Assembly: GCF_002386445.1 (NCBI RefSeq)
Contig: NZ_DGIR01000022.1
Coordinates: 91,663-155,662, forward strand
DNA: 64,000 bases
Reading direction: 5' to 3'
From: Pseudomonas sp. UBA4617
Lineage (GTDB): Bacteria; Pseudomonadota; Gammaproteobacteria; Pseudomonadales; Pseudomonadaceae
The notes under the pieces were generated by a model. That model did not search any database. It was given only the letters and a program-made list of their open reading frames with translations, and was not told the DNA's origin. Shown here in pieces: positions 16,933-25,563 of this stretch. The position numbers and the translations under genes were made by a program. Positions within the stretch are counted from its first letter, which is position 1; each line of letters starts with the position of its first letter.

Positions 16933-17544
16933 TCAGCGGGCCAGCGCCTGGTTTGGCTTATAGAAGAGAAAATGCCGTGTCTTGGCCGTCCTGCGATAGA
17001 CCTTGGCCCAGTCCGGGTGCACGTTGCGATCATGAAAATACAGCGCGCCACCGGTGGTGTCTTTCAGTTGCTGGTTGAGCGCCTTGCGCGCGATCTCCTT
17101 GGCGATGCCGTAGCGCTGCGGCTCCTCCACCTGGTCGGGTCGCCCGTCGCACCACCAGGAGAACTGGCAGGCCTTGCTTTCGACACCCTGCTTGACCACG
17201 CCGCAGATGGTGTCCGGGAAGCCCTCGCGGCCCAGGCGATTGAGCACCACACTGGCCACGGCGGCCATGTCTTCGGCGTCGGCACCCTTGGCTTCCCAGT
17301 AGACGGTGCGGGCCAGGCAGGTGAGGCTGTCATCCAGCGGCGCCTGGCCGGCCGGGTCCACGGCCTGCGCCTCACCTGGGGTGAGGATTTCGGCCTTCCT
17401 GGGAGGTGGGGCGTCATCCACCACTTTTTCTTCGAGTACTTCGGCCTTGTCCTCGGCGACGGCGGCCTTGGCCGCATCGGCCGCCTGCAAGGGGCCCGCG
17501 AGCAACGCCGAGGCCAGGCCGATCACTATCCAAGCAAGGCGCAT
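16933..17544 (-). CDS. SleB-type cell-wall hydrolase
   Basis: A 203-residue exported protein with a hydrolase_2 (SleB) domain. A signal peptide (ASALLAGPLQA) is followed by an acidic and proline-rich linker to about residue 65, then the catalytic domain with ARTVYWEAKGADAEDMAAVA, where the glutamate is the proposed catalytic residue, and VVLNRLG, CQFSWWCDG and GGALYFHDR blocks. SleB-like enzymes are peptidoglycan lytic hydrolases; in non-sporulating bacteria they act on the cell wall. GGGAG seven bases upstream favours ATG 17544 over the GTG at 17550. No operon partner is evident. Confidence 0.85.
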   Translation of the reverse strand: MRLAWIVIGLASALLAGPLQAADAAKAAVAEDKAEVLEEKVVDDAPPPRKAEILTPGEAQAVDPAGQAPLDDSLTCLARTVYWEAKGADAEDMAAVASVVLNRLGREGFPDTICGVVKQGVESKACQFSWWCDGRPDQVEEPQRYGIAKEIARKALNQQLKDTTGGALYFHDRNVHPDWAKVYRRTAKTRHFLFYKPNQALAR

Positions 17545-17578
17545 GGGCACGCTCCCGATCTGTGGGCTGGTTCACAGT

Positions 17579-18496
17579 CTAGTCAAGCGTAAGCATGAGT
17601 ACCAAGGGCAAGGTCGCGGCGGCGGCCACGGTCTGCAAGGCGATGATGGCCGCCATCAGCGGTGCGTTACCGCCCATCTGTCGGGCCATTACATAGGACG
17701 AGGAAGCCGTGGGCAGCGCCTGGAACAGCACCGCCACCGTCGCCGCCTGACCACCCAGGCCGAGCAGCCGGCACAAGCCCCAGGTGGTCAGTGGCATGAC
17801 CAGGAACTTGAACGCCGCTGCGGCCATCAGCGGGCGTACCTGCCGGCCAAGGCTGGCGCCGCCCAGGGCGGCCCCGACGCACAGCAGGCCCAGCGGCAGG
17901 GCGGCCTGGCCCAGGGCCTTGATCGTAGGTTCGAGACCGGCCGGCAGGCCGAGCCCGCTGGCACGCAGCAGCAAGCCGCCAGCGCAACCGATGATCAAGG
18001 GGTTGGCGAAGATCGCCCGTAGCACCGTGGCAGGTGAGCTATGGCGGGCACTGAAACGGGCGAACACCAGCACGCAAAGCAGGTTGACCAAGGGTACGAT
18101 GGCGGCGTTGGCTACTGCAGCCAGGGCGATGCCGGCGCTGCCGTAGATGCCGGCTGCCAGGGTGGCCCCGATGTAGTTGTTGAAGCGGATGCCGCCCTGG
18201 AACACCGAGGTGAAATCGGCACCATCGTGGTTCATTGCGCCCTGGTACAGCACCAGCAGAAGCGCCCCGGCCAGGGTCGAGAGCATCAGCACGGCGACCA
18301 TGCCCAGCACCGGCACGCCGTCGAGGTTGGCGCTGGCCAGGCCGTGCAGAAACAACGATGGCAACAGCACGTAGTAACTCAGGCGTTCGGCGCCAGGCCA
18401 GAAGCTTTCGGCGAGGAAGCCGCGCAAGCGCAGGAAGGAGCCCAGGGCAATCAGCAGGATGATCGGTAGCAGGGTGGTCAGCAGCAAGTGGAGCAT
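17579..18496 (-). CDS. AEC-family (auxin efflux carrier-like) transporter
   Basis: A 305-residue membrane protein with about ten hydrophobic helices arranged as two five-helix halves, as in AEC carriers for dicarboxylates such as malonate or malate. Recognisable parts are LLPIILLIALGSFLRLRGFL at the N-terminus, GGIRFNNYIGATLAAGIYG in the middle and ASSSYVMARQMGGNAPLMA near the end. It lies downstream of a LysR gene on the same strand, 138 nt away, which may regulate it. Substrate is not determinable. Confidence 0.86.
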   Translation of the reverse strand: MLHLLLTTLLPIILLIALGSFLRLRGFLAESFWPGAERLSYYVLLPSLFLHGLASANLDGVPVLGMVAVLMLSTLAGALLLVLYQGAMNHDGADFTSVFQGGIRFNNYIGATLAAGIYGSAGIALAAVANAAIVPLVNLLCVLVFARFSARHSSPATVLRAIFANPLIIGCAGGLLLRASGLGLPAGLEPTIKALGQAALPLGLLCVGAALGGASLGRQVRPLMAAAAFKFLVMPLTTWGLCRLLGLGGQAATVAVLFQALPTASSSYVMARQMGGNAPLMAAIIALQTVAAAATLPLVLMLTLD

Positions 18497-18634
18497 GGTC
18501 AGTGTTCCATGGACGGGTACCAGGCACAGACTACGGGTCGCGACCGATCTGTAAAAACGTTGTTTTCTTCATTGACCGTTGAGAAAAACTGCATGTTGGC
18601 CGGCAAGCAGGCTTACGCAGCAGCGGCCGCGATC

Positions 18635-19498
18635 TCAAGCTTCAAGCGCGGTCTTCAGCACTGCACTCAGATGGCGCCGCTGGCTTTTCTCATGCTCCAG
18701 CAACACCACCCGCCGTATCAGTTGCGGTTCGCCAAACGGCAAGCAAGTGGCCGGTGGCAACCGGGCAAGGTCCTCGTCAGCCATGGGAATGATGGCTACG
18801 CCCAGGCCCATGACGGCCATGCGTGCCAAGGCTTCCTGGCTGTCGAGCTCCATCTGTTCGCTCACTTGCAGATGCTGGCGGCGCAGTTCCTGTTCGATCT
18901 GTCGCCCGGCCCAGGCCCGCTTGTCGAAACGCAGGAACGGCTGGCTGGCCAGCAACTGCGCCACGCTGCGCCCGGCCAGCTCGGGGCTGGCGATGGCCCA
19001 GAAGCGGTCTTCGAACAGCGCTGTGAATTCCAGGCTCTGCGGGTAGGGACTGACCGGTTCGGTGGTGATCGCTGCATCGAGTTCGCCATCTTCCACGCGT
19101 CGCGCCAGTTCTGCCGACATGCCGGAGGCGACGCTGATGTGCAACTGCAGGTGGTGTGCCTTCAGCCACACCAGCGCCTTGGGCAAGCGCCGCGCCAGTA
19201 CCGTATGGATCGCCCCCAGGCGCAGGCGGCCGCGCAGGCTCGGTCCGCTGGCCAGGGCGTCGGCCAGTTCGTCATAGGCAGCCAGGATGGTCTCGGCACG
19301 GGCAACCGCCAACTGGCCGGCCTCGGTCAATGCCACTTGCCGGCGGCTGCGGTCGAACAGTGTCACGTGCAGTTCGTCTTCGAGGGTCTTGATGTGCAGG
19401 CTCACCGCCGAGGGGGTGAGGCTGAGCAGGTCGGCGGCACGGGCGAAAGTGCCGTGGCGGGCAATGGTCACCAAGGTGCGCAGGGCTTTGAGGGACAT
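18635..19498 (-). CDS. LysR-family transcriptional regulator
   Basis: A 287-residue LysR regulator. The N-terminal winged helix reads MSLKALRTLVTIARHGTFAR and AADLLSLTPSAVSLHIKTLE; the effector domain follows with RGRLRLGAIHTVLARRLP and DGELDAAITTEPVSPYP. I start it at ATG 19498, the canonical LysR beginning; the frame extends 55 codons further but that part has low complexity and no family match. It sits between an AEC carrier gene and an orphan glycine-betaine-type binding protein, all on the minus strand. The carrier gene downstream is the most likely target. The inducer is unknown. Confidence 0.9.
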   Translation of the reverse strand: MSLKALRTLVTIARHGTFARAADLLSLTPSAVSLHIKTLEDELHVTLFDRSRRQVALTEAGQLAVARAETILAAYDELADALASGPSLRGRLRLGAIHTVLARRLPKALVWLKAHHLQLHISVASGMSAELARRVEDGELDAAITTEPVSPYPQSLEFTALFEDRFWAIASPELAGRSVAQLLASQPFLRFDKRAWAGRQIEQELRRQHLQVSEQMELDSQEALARMAVMGLGVAIIPMADEDLARLPPATCLPFGEPQLIRRVVLLEHEKSQRRHLSAVLKTALEA

Positions 19499-19568
19499 GC
19501 AGGTGGGTCCGGGCTGAACGGTCAGTGCTGCATTGTCAGGCCCGGCCCTGTAGCCGGCAAGCCGCTGC

Positions 19569-20585
19569 TCAGAGGCTAGCCTCGACCTTGCTAGCGACAT
19601 CCGCAGGCAGCCAGGCTTTCCACACTTCGCGGTTGTCGCGCAGGAAGGCGAGGGCGGCATCACGGGGTGGGGTGCGCTTTTCGCTCATCTCGGCCAGCGC
19701 CTGGTTCAACCGATCGATGGGCAACTCGACCTGCTCGAACACCTTCACCAGCTCCGGGTAGTGTTGATGGAAGGCCTTGGACACCCCGATCGACAACTTC
19801 GCCGGCAGCGAACGGCTGCCTTTCGGGTTGGGGTTGCCGGCATCGGTGAGGGTGGCCCAGGCCTGGGCATCGAACGGCGGTTCTTCCAGGCGTATGAGCT
19901 TGTAGCGGCCCATCAACGGGGTCGGGTTCCAGTAATAGAACAGCACGGCTTGACCACGGCGGATAGCCGAGCCGATCTCGGCATCCATCGCGGCGCCCGA
20001 GCCCGTGCGAAAGTTGCTGTACAGCGTATCCAGGCCATAGGCCTTGAGTTTCTGGGTGTTGACGGTTTCCGAGGTCCAGCCGCTGGGGCTGTTCAGAAAA
20101 CGCCCTTTTCCGGGCGATTCGGGGTCACGAAAAACCTGCGGGTAGCGCTTGAGGTCCTCGACACTGCGAAGATCGGGTGCCATGGGCTTCAGGTTGCGGG
20201 AAGCGTCGCCTTCGACCACATAAGCCGGCACCCACCAGCCTTCTTCGGCGTTTTTCACCGTATCGCCCAAGGCATACACTTCACCCGCCTGCTCGGCCTT
20301 GACCCAGGCGGGGCTGCGCCCGGCCCACTCCTCGGCTATCACCTGCAGGTCGTTACGGGCCAGCGCCACCTCCATGCTGACCGTGCTGCCGGGCAGGGTG
20401 TCGGTGGGGTAGCCATAGCCACGCTCCACGATCAGCCGCAGGATTTCGGTGGTCAAGGCACCGCTTTCCCAGCCTATGGCGCCAAAGTGGATGGGCTCGC
20501 TGCGTTCAGCCGAGGCGGCGCTGTCGGTGCTGGCCAGGCCTACGGTGAGCAGCAGGCCGGCCAACAGTGTGGGGATCTTCTTCAT
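19569..20585 (-). CDS. ABC transporter substrate-binding protein, glycine betaine/choline (OpuAC) type
   Basis: A 338-residue periplasmic binding protein. A signal peptide (LLAGLLLTVGLASTDSAASA) is followed by an OpuAC domain with IHFGAIGWESGALTTEILRL, ARNDLQVIAEEWAGRSPAWV and FYYWNPTPLMGRYKLIRLEE. Trp and Tyr residues spaced as in quaternary-amine cages are present (EEGWWVP, YYWNP). No ABC permease or ATPase gene lies near it, so it must dock to a transporter encoded elsewhere, as several orphan betaine or choline binding proteins do in pseudomonads. The divergent or upstream neighbour is a chemoreceptor gene on the same strand, so a sensory partnership is also possible. Confidence 0.87.
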   Translation of the reverse strand: MKKIPTLLAGLLLTVGLASTDSAASAERSEPIHFGAIGWESGALTTEILRLIVERGYGYPTDTLPGSTVSMEVALARNDLQVIAEEWAGRSPAWVKAEQAGEVYALGDTVKNAEEGWWVPAYVVEGDASRNLKPMAPDLRSVEDLKRYPQVFRDPESPGKGRFLNSPSGWTSETVNTQKLKAYGLDTLYSNFRTGSGAAMDAEIGSAIRRGQAVLFYYWNPTPLMGRYKLIRLEEPPFDAQAWATLTDAGNPNPKGSRSLPAKLSIGVSKAFHQHYPELVKVFEQVELPIDRLNQALAEMSEKRTPPRDAALAFLRDNREVWKAWLPADVASKVEASL

Positions 20586-20694
20586 CCAGGCCCTCGTCGG
20601 TTGCCGTTGAGTGGTGCGGCAAGTGTAGACGACCCGCCCGGTTGCCCGGCGACCACGAGGTTGCAGGGCCGGCGGAGGCCCGCCCTGCCTGCGG

Positions 20695-22839
20695 TCATAC
20701 GCGGAACTGGTCCATCAAGGCCTGTTGCTGGTTGGCCAGGCTGTTCAGCGACTGACTGACCCGCGCCGATTCGTTGGCCTGGCCCGACAGCGACTCGGTG
20801 ACGTCGCGGATGGTCGCCACGTTGCTGTTGATTTCTTCGGCCACGGCGCTCTGTTCCTCGGCGGCCGAGGCGATCTGCAGGTTCATGTCGGTAATCACCG
20901 TCACCGCCTGGCCGATGCGTTGCAGCGCAGTGACCGCCTGGCCAACCTGCTCGACACCACCCTGGGCCTGGCGGTGGCTGTTGTCCATCGCCCCGACCAC
21001 TTCACGGGTACCGTTCTGCAGCGCCTCGATCACCTGGCGGGTCTCTTCCACCGACTCCTGGGTACGCTGGGCCAGGTTGCGCACTTCGTCGGCCACCACG
21101 GCAAAACCACGTCCTGCCTCACCGGCGCGGGCGGCCTCGATGGCGGCGTTGAGTGCCAGCAGGTTGGTCTGTTCGGCGATCGAGCGGATCACCTCCAGCA
21201 CCGAACCGATCTTCTCGCTGTTCTGCGCCAGGCCCTCGACCTCGGCCATGGCTTCGCTCATGTTGGCAGCCAGCGCATCGATGCTGGTGGTCGTACGCTC
21301 GATCACCGCCAGGCCTTCGCGGGTCGCCTGGTCGGCGTCACGTGCGGCCTGGGCGGCCTGTGCGGCGCTGCGGGCGACATCCTGGGCGGTGGCACTCATC
21401 TCGTGCGAGGCGGTGGCCACCTGGTCGACCTGGCGGTACTGCTGCTCCATGCCGGCGCTGGTCTGCGTGGCAATGGCCGAAGACTGGTCGGCGGTGCCAC
21501 GGGCAGCCTGCACCGAGCGCTTGACCTCGGCGATGGTCGGTTGCAGCTTGTCGAGGAAGCGGTTGAACCAGCCGGCCAGTTCGCCCAGCTCATCATGCTT
21601 CTGATAGGTCAGGCGGCGGGTCAGGTCGCCTTCGCCACTGGCGATGTCCTTGAGCATGGCCGCCACGCCGAGGATCGGCCGGGTCACGCCGCGGGCCATC
21701 AGCCACACCAGTAACAGGCCGGCAACTGCCGCGGCCAGGCCAAGGCCCAGCTCCAGCAGGGTGCCGCTGGTGTTCAGCGCGTCCAGTTCCTGCTTCAGCG
21801 CCTCGGCCGGCCCGGTCAGGGCATCTTCCGGCACGTCCAGCAATACGCCCCATGGCTGGGCATCCGGGATCGGACGGAACGCTGCCAGCACTTTGAGGCG
21901 CTGCTGGTCGTGCAAGGTGGTCAACTTACCATCGGCCAGCGTGCGCACCAGTTCGGCGCCCTTGGCCGTATCGACCTGGTCGAAGCGCTGGGCCAGCTTG
22001 CTGGCGTCGGCGCTGTAGCCGGCCAGCAGGCCGACCGGGCTGAGGATGCCGACCGTGGTCCGGCCTTCGTAAAGGCTGCGGCTGGCCTCTTGGCTCAGGG
22101 CCTGCAGACTGTTGAGGTTGATGTCCACGGACAGGGTGGCGATCACCTTGCCGTCTACCCGCAGCGGGAAGACGATGCTGGTCATCAGTACCTGTTGGCC
22201 ATCGATGTCATAGAAGTACGGTTCCACCACGCAGACCTTGCCGGATGTACGCGGGCAGACCCACCAGGTGTTGGCTGGCTGGCCGCTGGGGCCGATCTCG
22301 GTGTTGGCCATGTCGCTTTCCGGCAGGGCCATGGAAGTCAGCTGGCCGACCCGCGGCTGCGACCAGTACAGGGCGAAGCGCCCGGTTGCGTTGCTACCCA
22401 GGTCCGCCTTGCCGGCGAACAGGCTGTCCTTGTTGTCCAGCGCATTGGGTTCGAATACCAGCGACAGGCCCAGCAGGTCAGGGTTGGCCTGCAAGGCGGC
22501 GCGCACCTGGCGGGTCATGTCCTCGCGCAGGTCGAAGGCATCGAGAAAACGCTTTTCGGCCTGCTCACGCAGGAACAGCACCTGGCGGGCGAAGCCGGCA
22601 CCGTACTGGTAGGCGTCCATGAACTGGCGGCGGATGTTCAGTGCCTGCACTTCGCCCTGCGATTCGATGCGCGACTGCGCCGACTCGGTGAGCATCTGCA
22701 TGCTGCTGGCCTTGACCAGGTCCGAGCTGTGGTCCATGCGGTACAGCGACAGGCCGACGAGCAGGGTGACGATGCCGGCCAGGCAGAGACCGGCGAGCAG
22801 GGTAATCTTCCACTGGATGGAAAGTTGTCGCAAAGGCAT
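20695..22839 (-). CDS. Methyl-accepting chemotaxis protein with dCache ligand domain
   Basis: A 714-residue chemoreceptor. TM1 is at about residues 12-33, a periplasmic double-Cache domain spans ~38-358 (LLGLSLVFEPNALD, NTWWVCPRTSGKVCVVEPYF, VLMTSIVFPLRVDGKVIATL), TM2 is at ~361-381, HAMP follows, and the long cytoplasmic coiled coil carries the signalling tip EQTNLLALNAAIEAARAGEA and the conserved ADEVRNLAQRTQ. The WW..CP..D pattern of the distal module recalls amine or amino-acid dCache receptors such as TlpQ, but I cannot name the ligand. It is divergent from an ion-coupled carrier gene, whose substrate may also be the attractant. Confidence 0.92.
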   Translation of the reverse strand: MPLRQLSIQWKITLLAGLCLAGIVTLLVGLSLYRMDHSSDLVKASSMQMLTESAQSRIESQGEVQALNIRRQFMDAYQYGAGFARQVLFLREQAEKRFLDAFDLREDMTRQVRAALQANPDLLGLSLVFEPNALDNKDSLFAGKADLGSNATGRFALYWSQPRVGQLTSMALPESDMANTEIGPSGQPANTWWVCPRTSGKVCVVEPYFYDIDGQQVLMTSIVFPLRVDGKVIATLSVDINLNSLQALSQEASRSLYEGRTTVGILSPVGLLAGYSADASKLAQRFDQVDTAKGAELVRTLADGKLTTLHDQQRLKVLAAFRPIPDAQPWGVLLDVPEDALTGPAEALKQELDALNTSGTLLELGLGLAAAVAGLLLVWLMARGVTRPILGVAAMLKDIASGEGDLTRRLTYQKHDELGELAGWFNRFLDKLQPTIAEVKRSVQAARGTADQSSAIATQTSAGMEQQYRQVDQVATASHEMSATAQDVARSAAQAAQAARDADQATREGLAVIERTTTSIDALAANMSEAMAEVEGLAQNSEKIGSVLEVIRSIAEQTNLLALNAAIEAARAGEAGRGFAVVADEVRNLAQRTQESVEETRQVIEALQNGTREVVGAMDNSHRQAQGGVEQVGQAVTALQRIGQAVTVITDMNLQIASAAEEQSAVAEEINSNVATIRDVTESLSGQANESARVSQSLNSLANQQQALMDQFRV

Positions 22840-23045
22840 GGGATGGGTCCCTTGTAATAGGAGTGTGGCTGACGACTGTGTCGGCTGGCGCGGCTTTTTC
22901 TTTATTCAAACGTTCAATTTAACCTTCCGGCCTGCCGGGTCTGCGCCAGGCATTGATGATTTGCCGTTACATGGCGCTTTTGACTTCTGTCGCCCAGTGC
23001 TTCAGAGTTCGCGCTTTTTTTCTGTCGCAATGAGGTAAAGCAACC

Positions 23046-24365
23046 ATGAATGCAGTGATCGCCGCGGTCGGCATCATGCTGATACTCAGCCTGTCCCGCG
23101 TGCACGTGGTCATCGCCCTGATCATTGGCGCCCTGGCCGGTGGGCTGGTGGGCGGCCTGGGCATCGAGGGTACGCTCAAGGCGTTCAATGGTGGCCTGGG
23201 CGGCGGCGCCACGGTGGCCCTGTCCTATGCATTGCTGGGCGCCTTTGCCGTGGCCATCGCCAAGTCCGGCCTGGCCCATGCCCTGGCCGACCGCGCCCTG
23301 GGCATGATCGAGCGCCAGGGCCATGCCAATGGCGGCAAGGTCAAATGGTTGCTGGTCGGCCTGATGCTGGCAGTGGCGGTGTCGTCGCAGAACATCCTGC
23401 CCATCCACATCGCCTTCATCCCGTTGCTGGTGCCACCGCTGCTCTATGTGCTGACCCGCCTGCGCATCGACCGCCGGCTGATCGCCTGCGTCATCACCTT
23501 CGGCCTGATTACCCCGTACATGTTTCTGCCGGTGGGCTTTGGCAACATCTTCCTCAACGAAATCCTGCTGGCCAACGTCGCCCGCGCGGGCGTCGATGTG
23601 AGCGGCGTCAATGTCACCCACGCCATGGCCATTCCGGCCGCCGGCATGCTCGCCGGGCTGTTGCTGGCCGTATTTGTCAGCTACCGCAGGAAGCGTGACT
23701 ACGACCTGGCGCGCATCGGGCAGGTAGAGCAGGTGAGCGTGCAGTACAACCCGCTGACCCTGCTGGTGGCCGGGCTGGCCATTGCCGCGGCGTTCATCGT
23801 CCAGTTGTGGCTGGACTCGATGATCATCGGTGCCATGGTCGGTTTCCTGATCTTCTCGCTGTCGGGCATCGTGCGCTGGAAAGACACCGACGACCTGTTC
23901 ACCGAGGGCATGAAGATGATGGCCATGATCGGTTTCATCATGATCGCCGCCTCGGGCTTCGCCGATGTGATGAAAGCCACCGGCGAGGTGAAAAGCCTGG
24001 TGGAAACCTCGGCGCAGTGGATCAACCACAGCAAGGGTATCGGTGCCTTGCTGATGCTGTTGGTAGGGCTGCTGGTAACCATGGGCATTGGCTCGTCCTT
24101 CTCCACTGTTCCGATCCTGGCGGCGATCTTCGTGCCATTGTGCGTGCAACTGGGCTTCGACCCGTTGGCCACGGTGTGCATCGTGGGGACTGCAGGTGCC
24201 CTGGGCGACGCGGGTTCGCCTGCCTCGGACTCGACCCTGGGCCCGACCTCGGGGTTGAACGTGGATGGCCAGCATCACCACATCTGGGACACCGTGGTAC
24301 CTACCTTCATCCACTACAACCTGCCGCTGCTGGCGTTCGGCTGGCTGGCAGCGATGACGCTGTAG
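23046..24365 (+). CDS. Na+/H+ antiporter NhaC-like family carrier (YuiF-type amino-acid transporter)
   Basis: A 439-residue integral membrane protein with about 11-12 helices. Blocks typical of the Na+/H+ antiporter/YuiF family are visible: SRVHVVIALIIGALAGGLVG, SSQNILPIHIAFIPLLVPPL, GVDVSGVNVTHAM, and a re-entrant GSSFSTVPILAAIFVPLC followed by GALGDAGSPASDSTLGPTSG. Members are annotated as Na+/H+ antiporters but some carry histidine or other amino acids. It starts at ATG 23046 with a weak GAGG-like site. It is divergent from the chemoreceptor, with ~206 nt between, and converges on an orphan FecR gene 14 nt away. Substrate is inferred only. Confidence 0.83.
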   Translation: MNAVIAAVGIMLILSLSRVHVVIALIIGALAGGLVGGLGIEGTLKAFNGGLGGGATVALSYALLGAFAVAIAKSGLAHALADRALGMIERQGHANGGKVKWLLVGLMLAVAVSSQNILPIHIAFIPLLVPPLLYVLTRLRIDRRLIACVITFGLITPYMFLPVGFGNIFLNEILLANVARAGVDVSGVNVTHAMAIPAAGMLAGLLLAVFVSYRRKRDYDLARIGQVEQVSVQYNPLTLLVAGLAIAAAFIVQLWLDSMIIGAMVGFLIFSLSGIVRWKDTDDLFTEGMKMMAMIGFIMIAASGFADVMKATGEVKSLVETSAQWINHSKGIGALLMLLVGLLVTMGIGSSFSTVPILAAIFVPLCVQLGFDPLATVCIVGTAGALGDAGSPASDSTLGPTSGLNVDGQHHHIWDTVVPTFIHYNLPLLAFGWLAAMTL

Positions 24366-24379
24366 GGCAGGGCGGGGCG

Positions 24380-25387
24380 TCAGCCCTTGTCGGGTGGTGG
24401 CGAGATGCGGTTGAGCACGGTGCTGCCATCCTTGCTGCGGGTCAGGTAGACCGGCAGCACCTTGGGCAGGTTGTTGACCAGGCGCCCCACCTCGCGGGTG
24501 TTGTAGATACCGCTGATGCGAATGCGCCCGGTGCTGGCATCGGCCAGCAGCAGCGGTGCATCGAGGTAACGGTTGATCATCGGCAGGGCCTGGGCCAGGC
24601 TCAGGTTCTCGAGCACCAGTTTGCCGTCGCGCCAGGCCAGGCTGTTGCCGTAATCGCCGCTCTGTTGCAGTTGCGGTTCGAAATCGCCCTGGCGATAGCT
24701 GGCCTGCATCCCCGGGCCGAGGCGGTAGCCTCCGTCATTGCCGTCGCTGGACACCAGTACCGAACCTTCCACCAGCGTGACCTTGACCTGGTCCTGGTAC
24801 TTCCACACGTTGAACTGGGTACCGGTGACACGGGTCTGGCCACTGCCTGCATGCACGATGAAGGGGTGGTCGCTGTCGTGGCGCACCTTGAAGAACGCCT
24901 CGCCACGCTTGAGCGTGACCTGGCGCTGGTCCTTGTAGTTGAGGTAGGTGAGCTCGGTATTGAGGTTGAGTTGCACCGTGCTGCCATCGCTCAGTTCCAC
25001 GGTCTGCATGCGCTTGCCGGCTGCGAAGTGCTGGTAGTGGTTGGGCAGCCAGCCTTGTTCCCAGCCCACCCAGCCAGCCAGCGGCAGCACCGCCAGGGCG
25101 ATGGCGGCAGCAGACGCCAATGGCCGCCAGCCGCGCCGGCGCGCCTGCTGCTGGACGGCCGGGTTGAAGTCGATGACGGTGGCGTTGCGTGGCAGCAGGT
25201 CGGCGGTTTGCCAGATCTCCAGCATTGCCTGGTATTCCTCGGCATGCTGCGGGTTGGCCGACAGCCAGCGGCTGAACGCCTCACGCTCGGCGACCGAGCA
25301 GTCCTCGGCGTGCAGGCGCATGCACCAGTGCGCGGCGGCGTCGGTGATGGCATCGTCTGGGCTGGGGTCGTGGCGGTCGTGGTTCAT
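24380..25387 (-). CDS. Orphan FecR-domain protein
   Basis: A 335-residue FecR-family protein. The N-terminal domain (AAHWCMRLHAEDCSVAEREA, RWLSANPQHAEEYQAMLEIW) is the DUF4880-type sigma-binding part; a single membrane segment lies near residues 90-108 (LASAAAIALAVLPLAGWVGW); the periplasmic FecR domain follows with ELSDGSTVQLNLNTELTY and GTQFNVWKYQDQVKVTLVEG; the C-terminus has the STN-like LPKVLPVYLTR end. No FecI sigma gene or TonB receptor is adjacent; upstream is only a 176-nt gap and then an acyl-CoA dehydrogenase. Its sigma partner must be elsewhere or lost. Start at ATG 25387. Confidence 0.88.
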   Translation of the reverse strand: MNHDRHDPSPDDAITDAAAHWCMRLHAEDCSVAEREAFSRWLSANPQHAEEYQAMLEIWQTADLLPRNATVIDFNPAVQQQARRRGWRPLASAAAIALAVLPLAGWVGWEQGWLPNHYQHFAAGKRMQTVELSDGSTVQLNLNTELTYLNYKDQRQVTLKRGEAFFKVRHDSDHPFIVHAGSGQTRVTGTQFNVWKYQDQVKVTLVEGSVLVSSDGNDGGYRLGPGMQASYRQGDFEPQLQQSGDYGNSLAWRDGKLVLENLSLAQALPMINRYLDAPLLLADASTGRIRISGIYNTREVGRLVNNLPKVLPVYLTRSKDGSTVLNRISPPPDKG

Positions 25388-25563
25388 TGCGGCTCCGGGT
25401 TTTGCGCATTCTACCCTTGGCGCAGGGCTCCCGAGAACCGAGGTAATGGCGAGTGACTCCCAGTTGTGTTGGTTTTTCGTCGGATTGGCAACGGTTTTCC
25501 AGCGTTTGAGAACCCTTCGCGGCAGAACTACGGGCTTCCTTGCAGTCCCGCCGGGCCGGGCGA

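Noticed and set aside
22914..24314. 466-residue minus-strand open frame over the carrier gene
   Set aside because: His/Gln/Asp-rich shadow of the plus-strand membrane protein.
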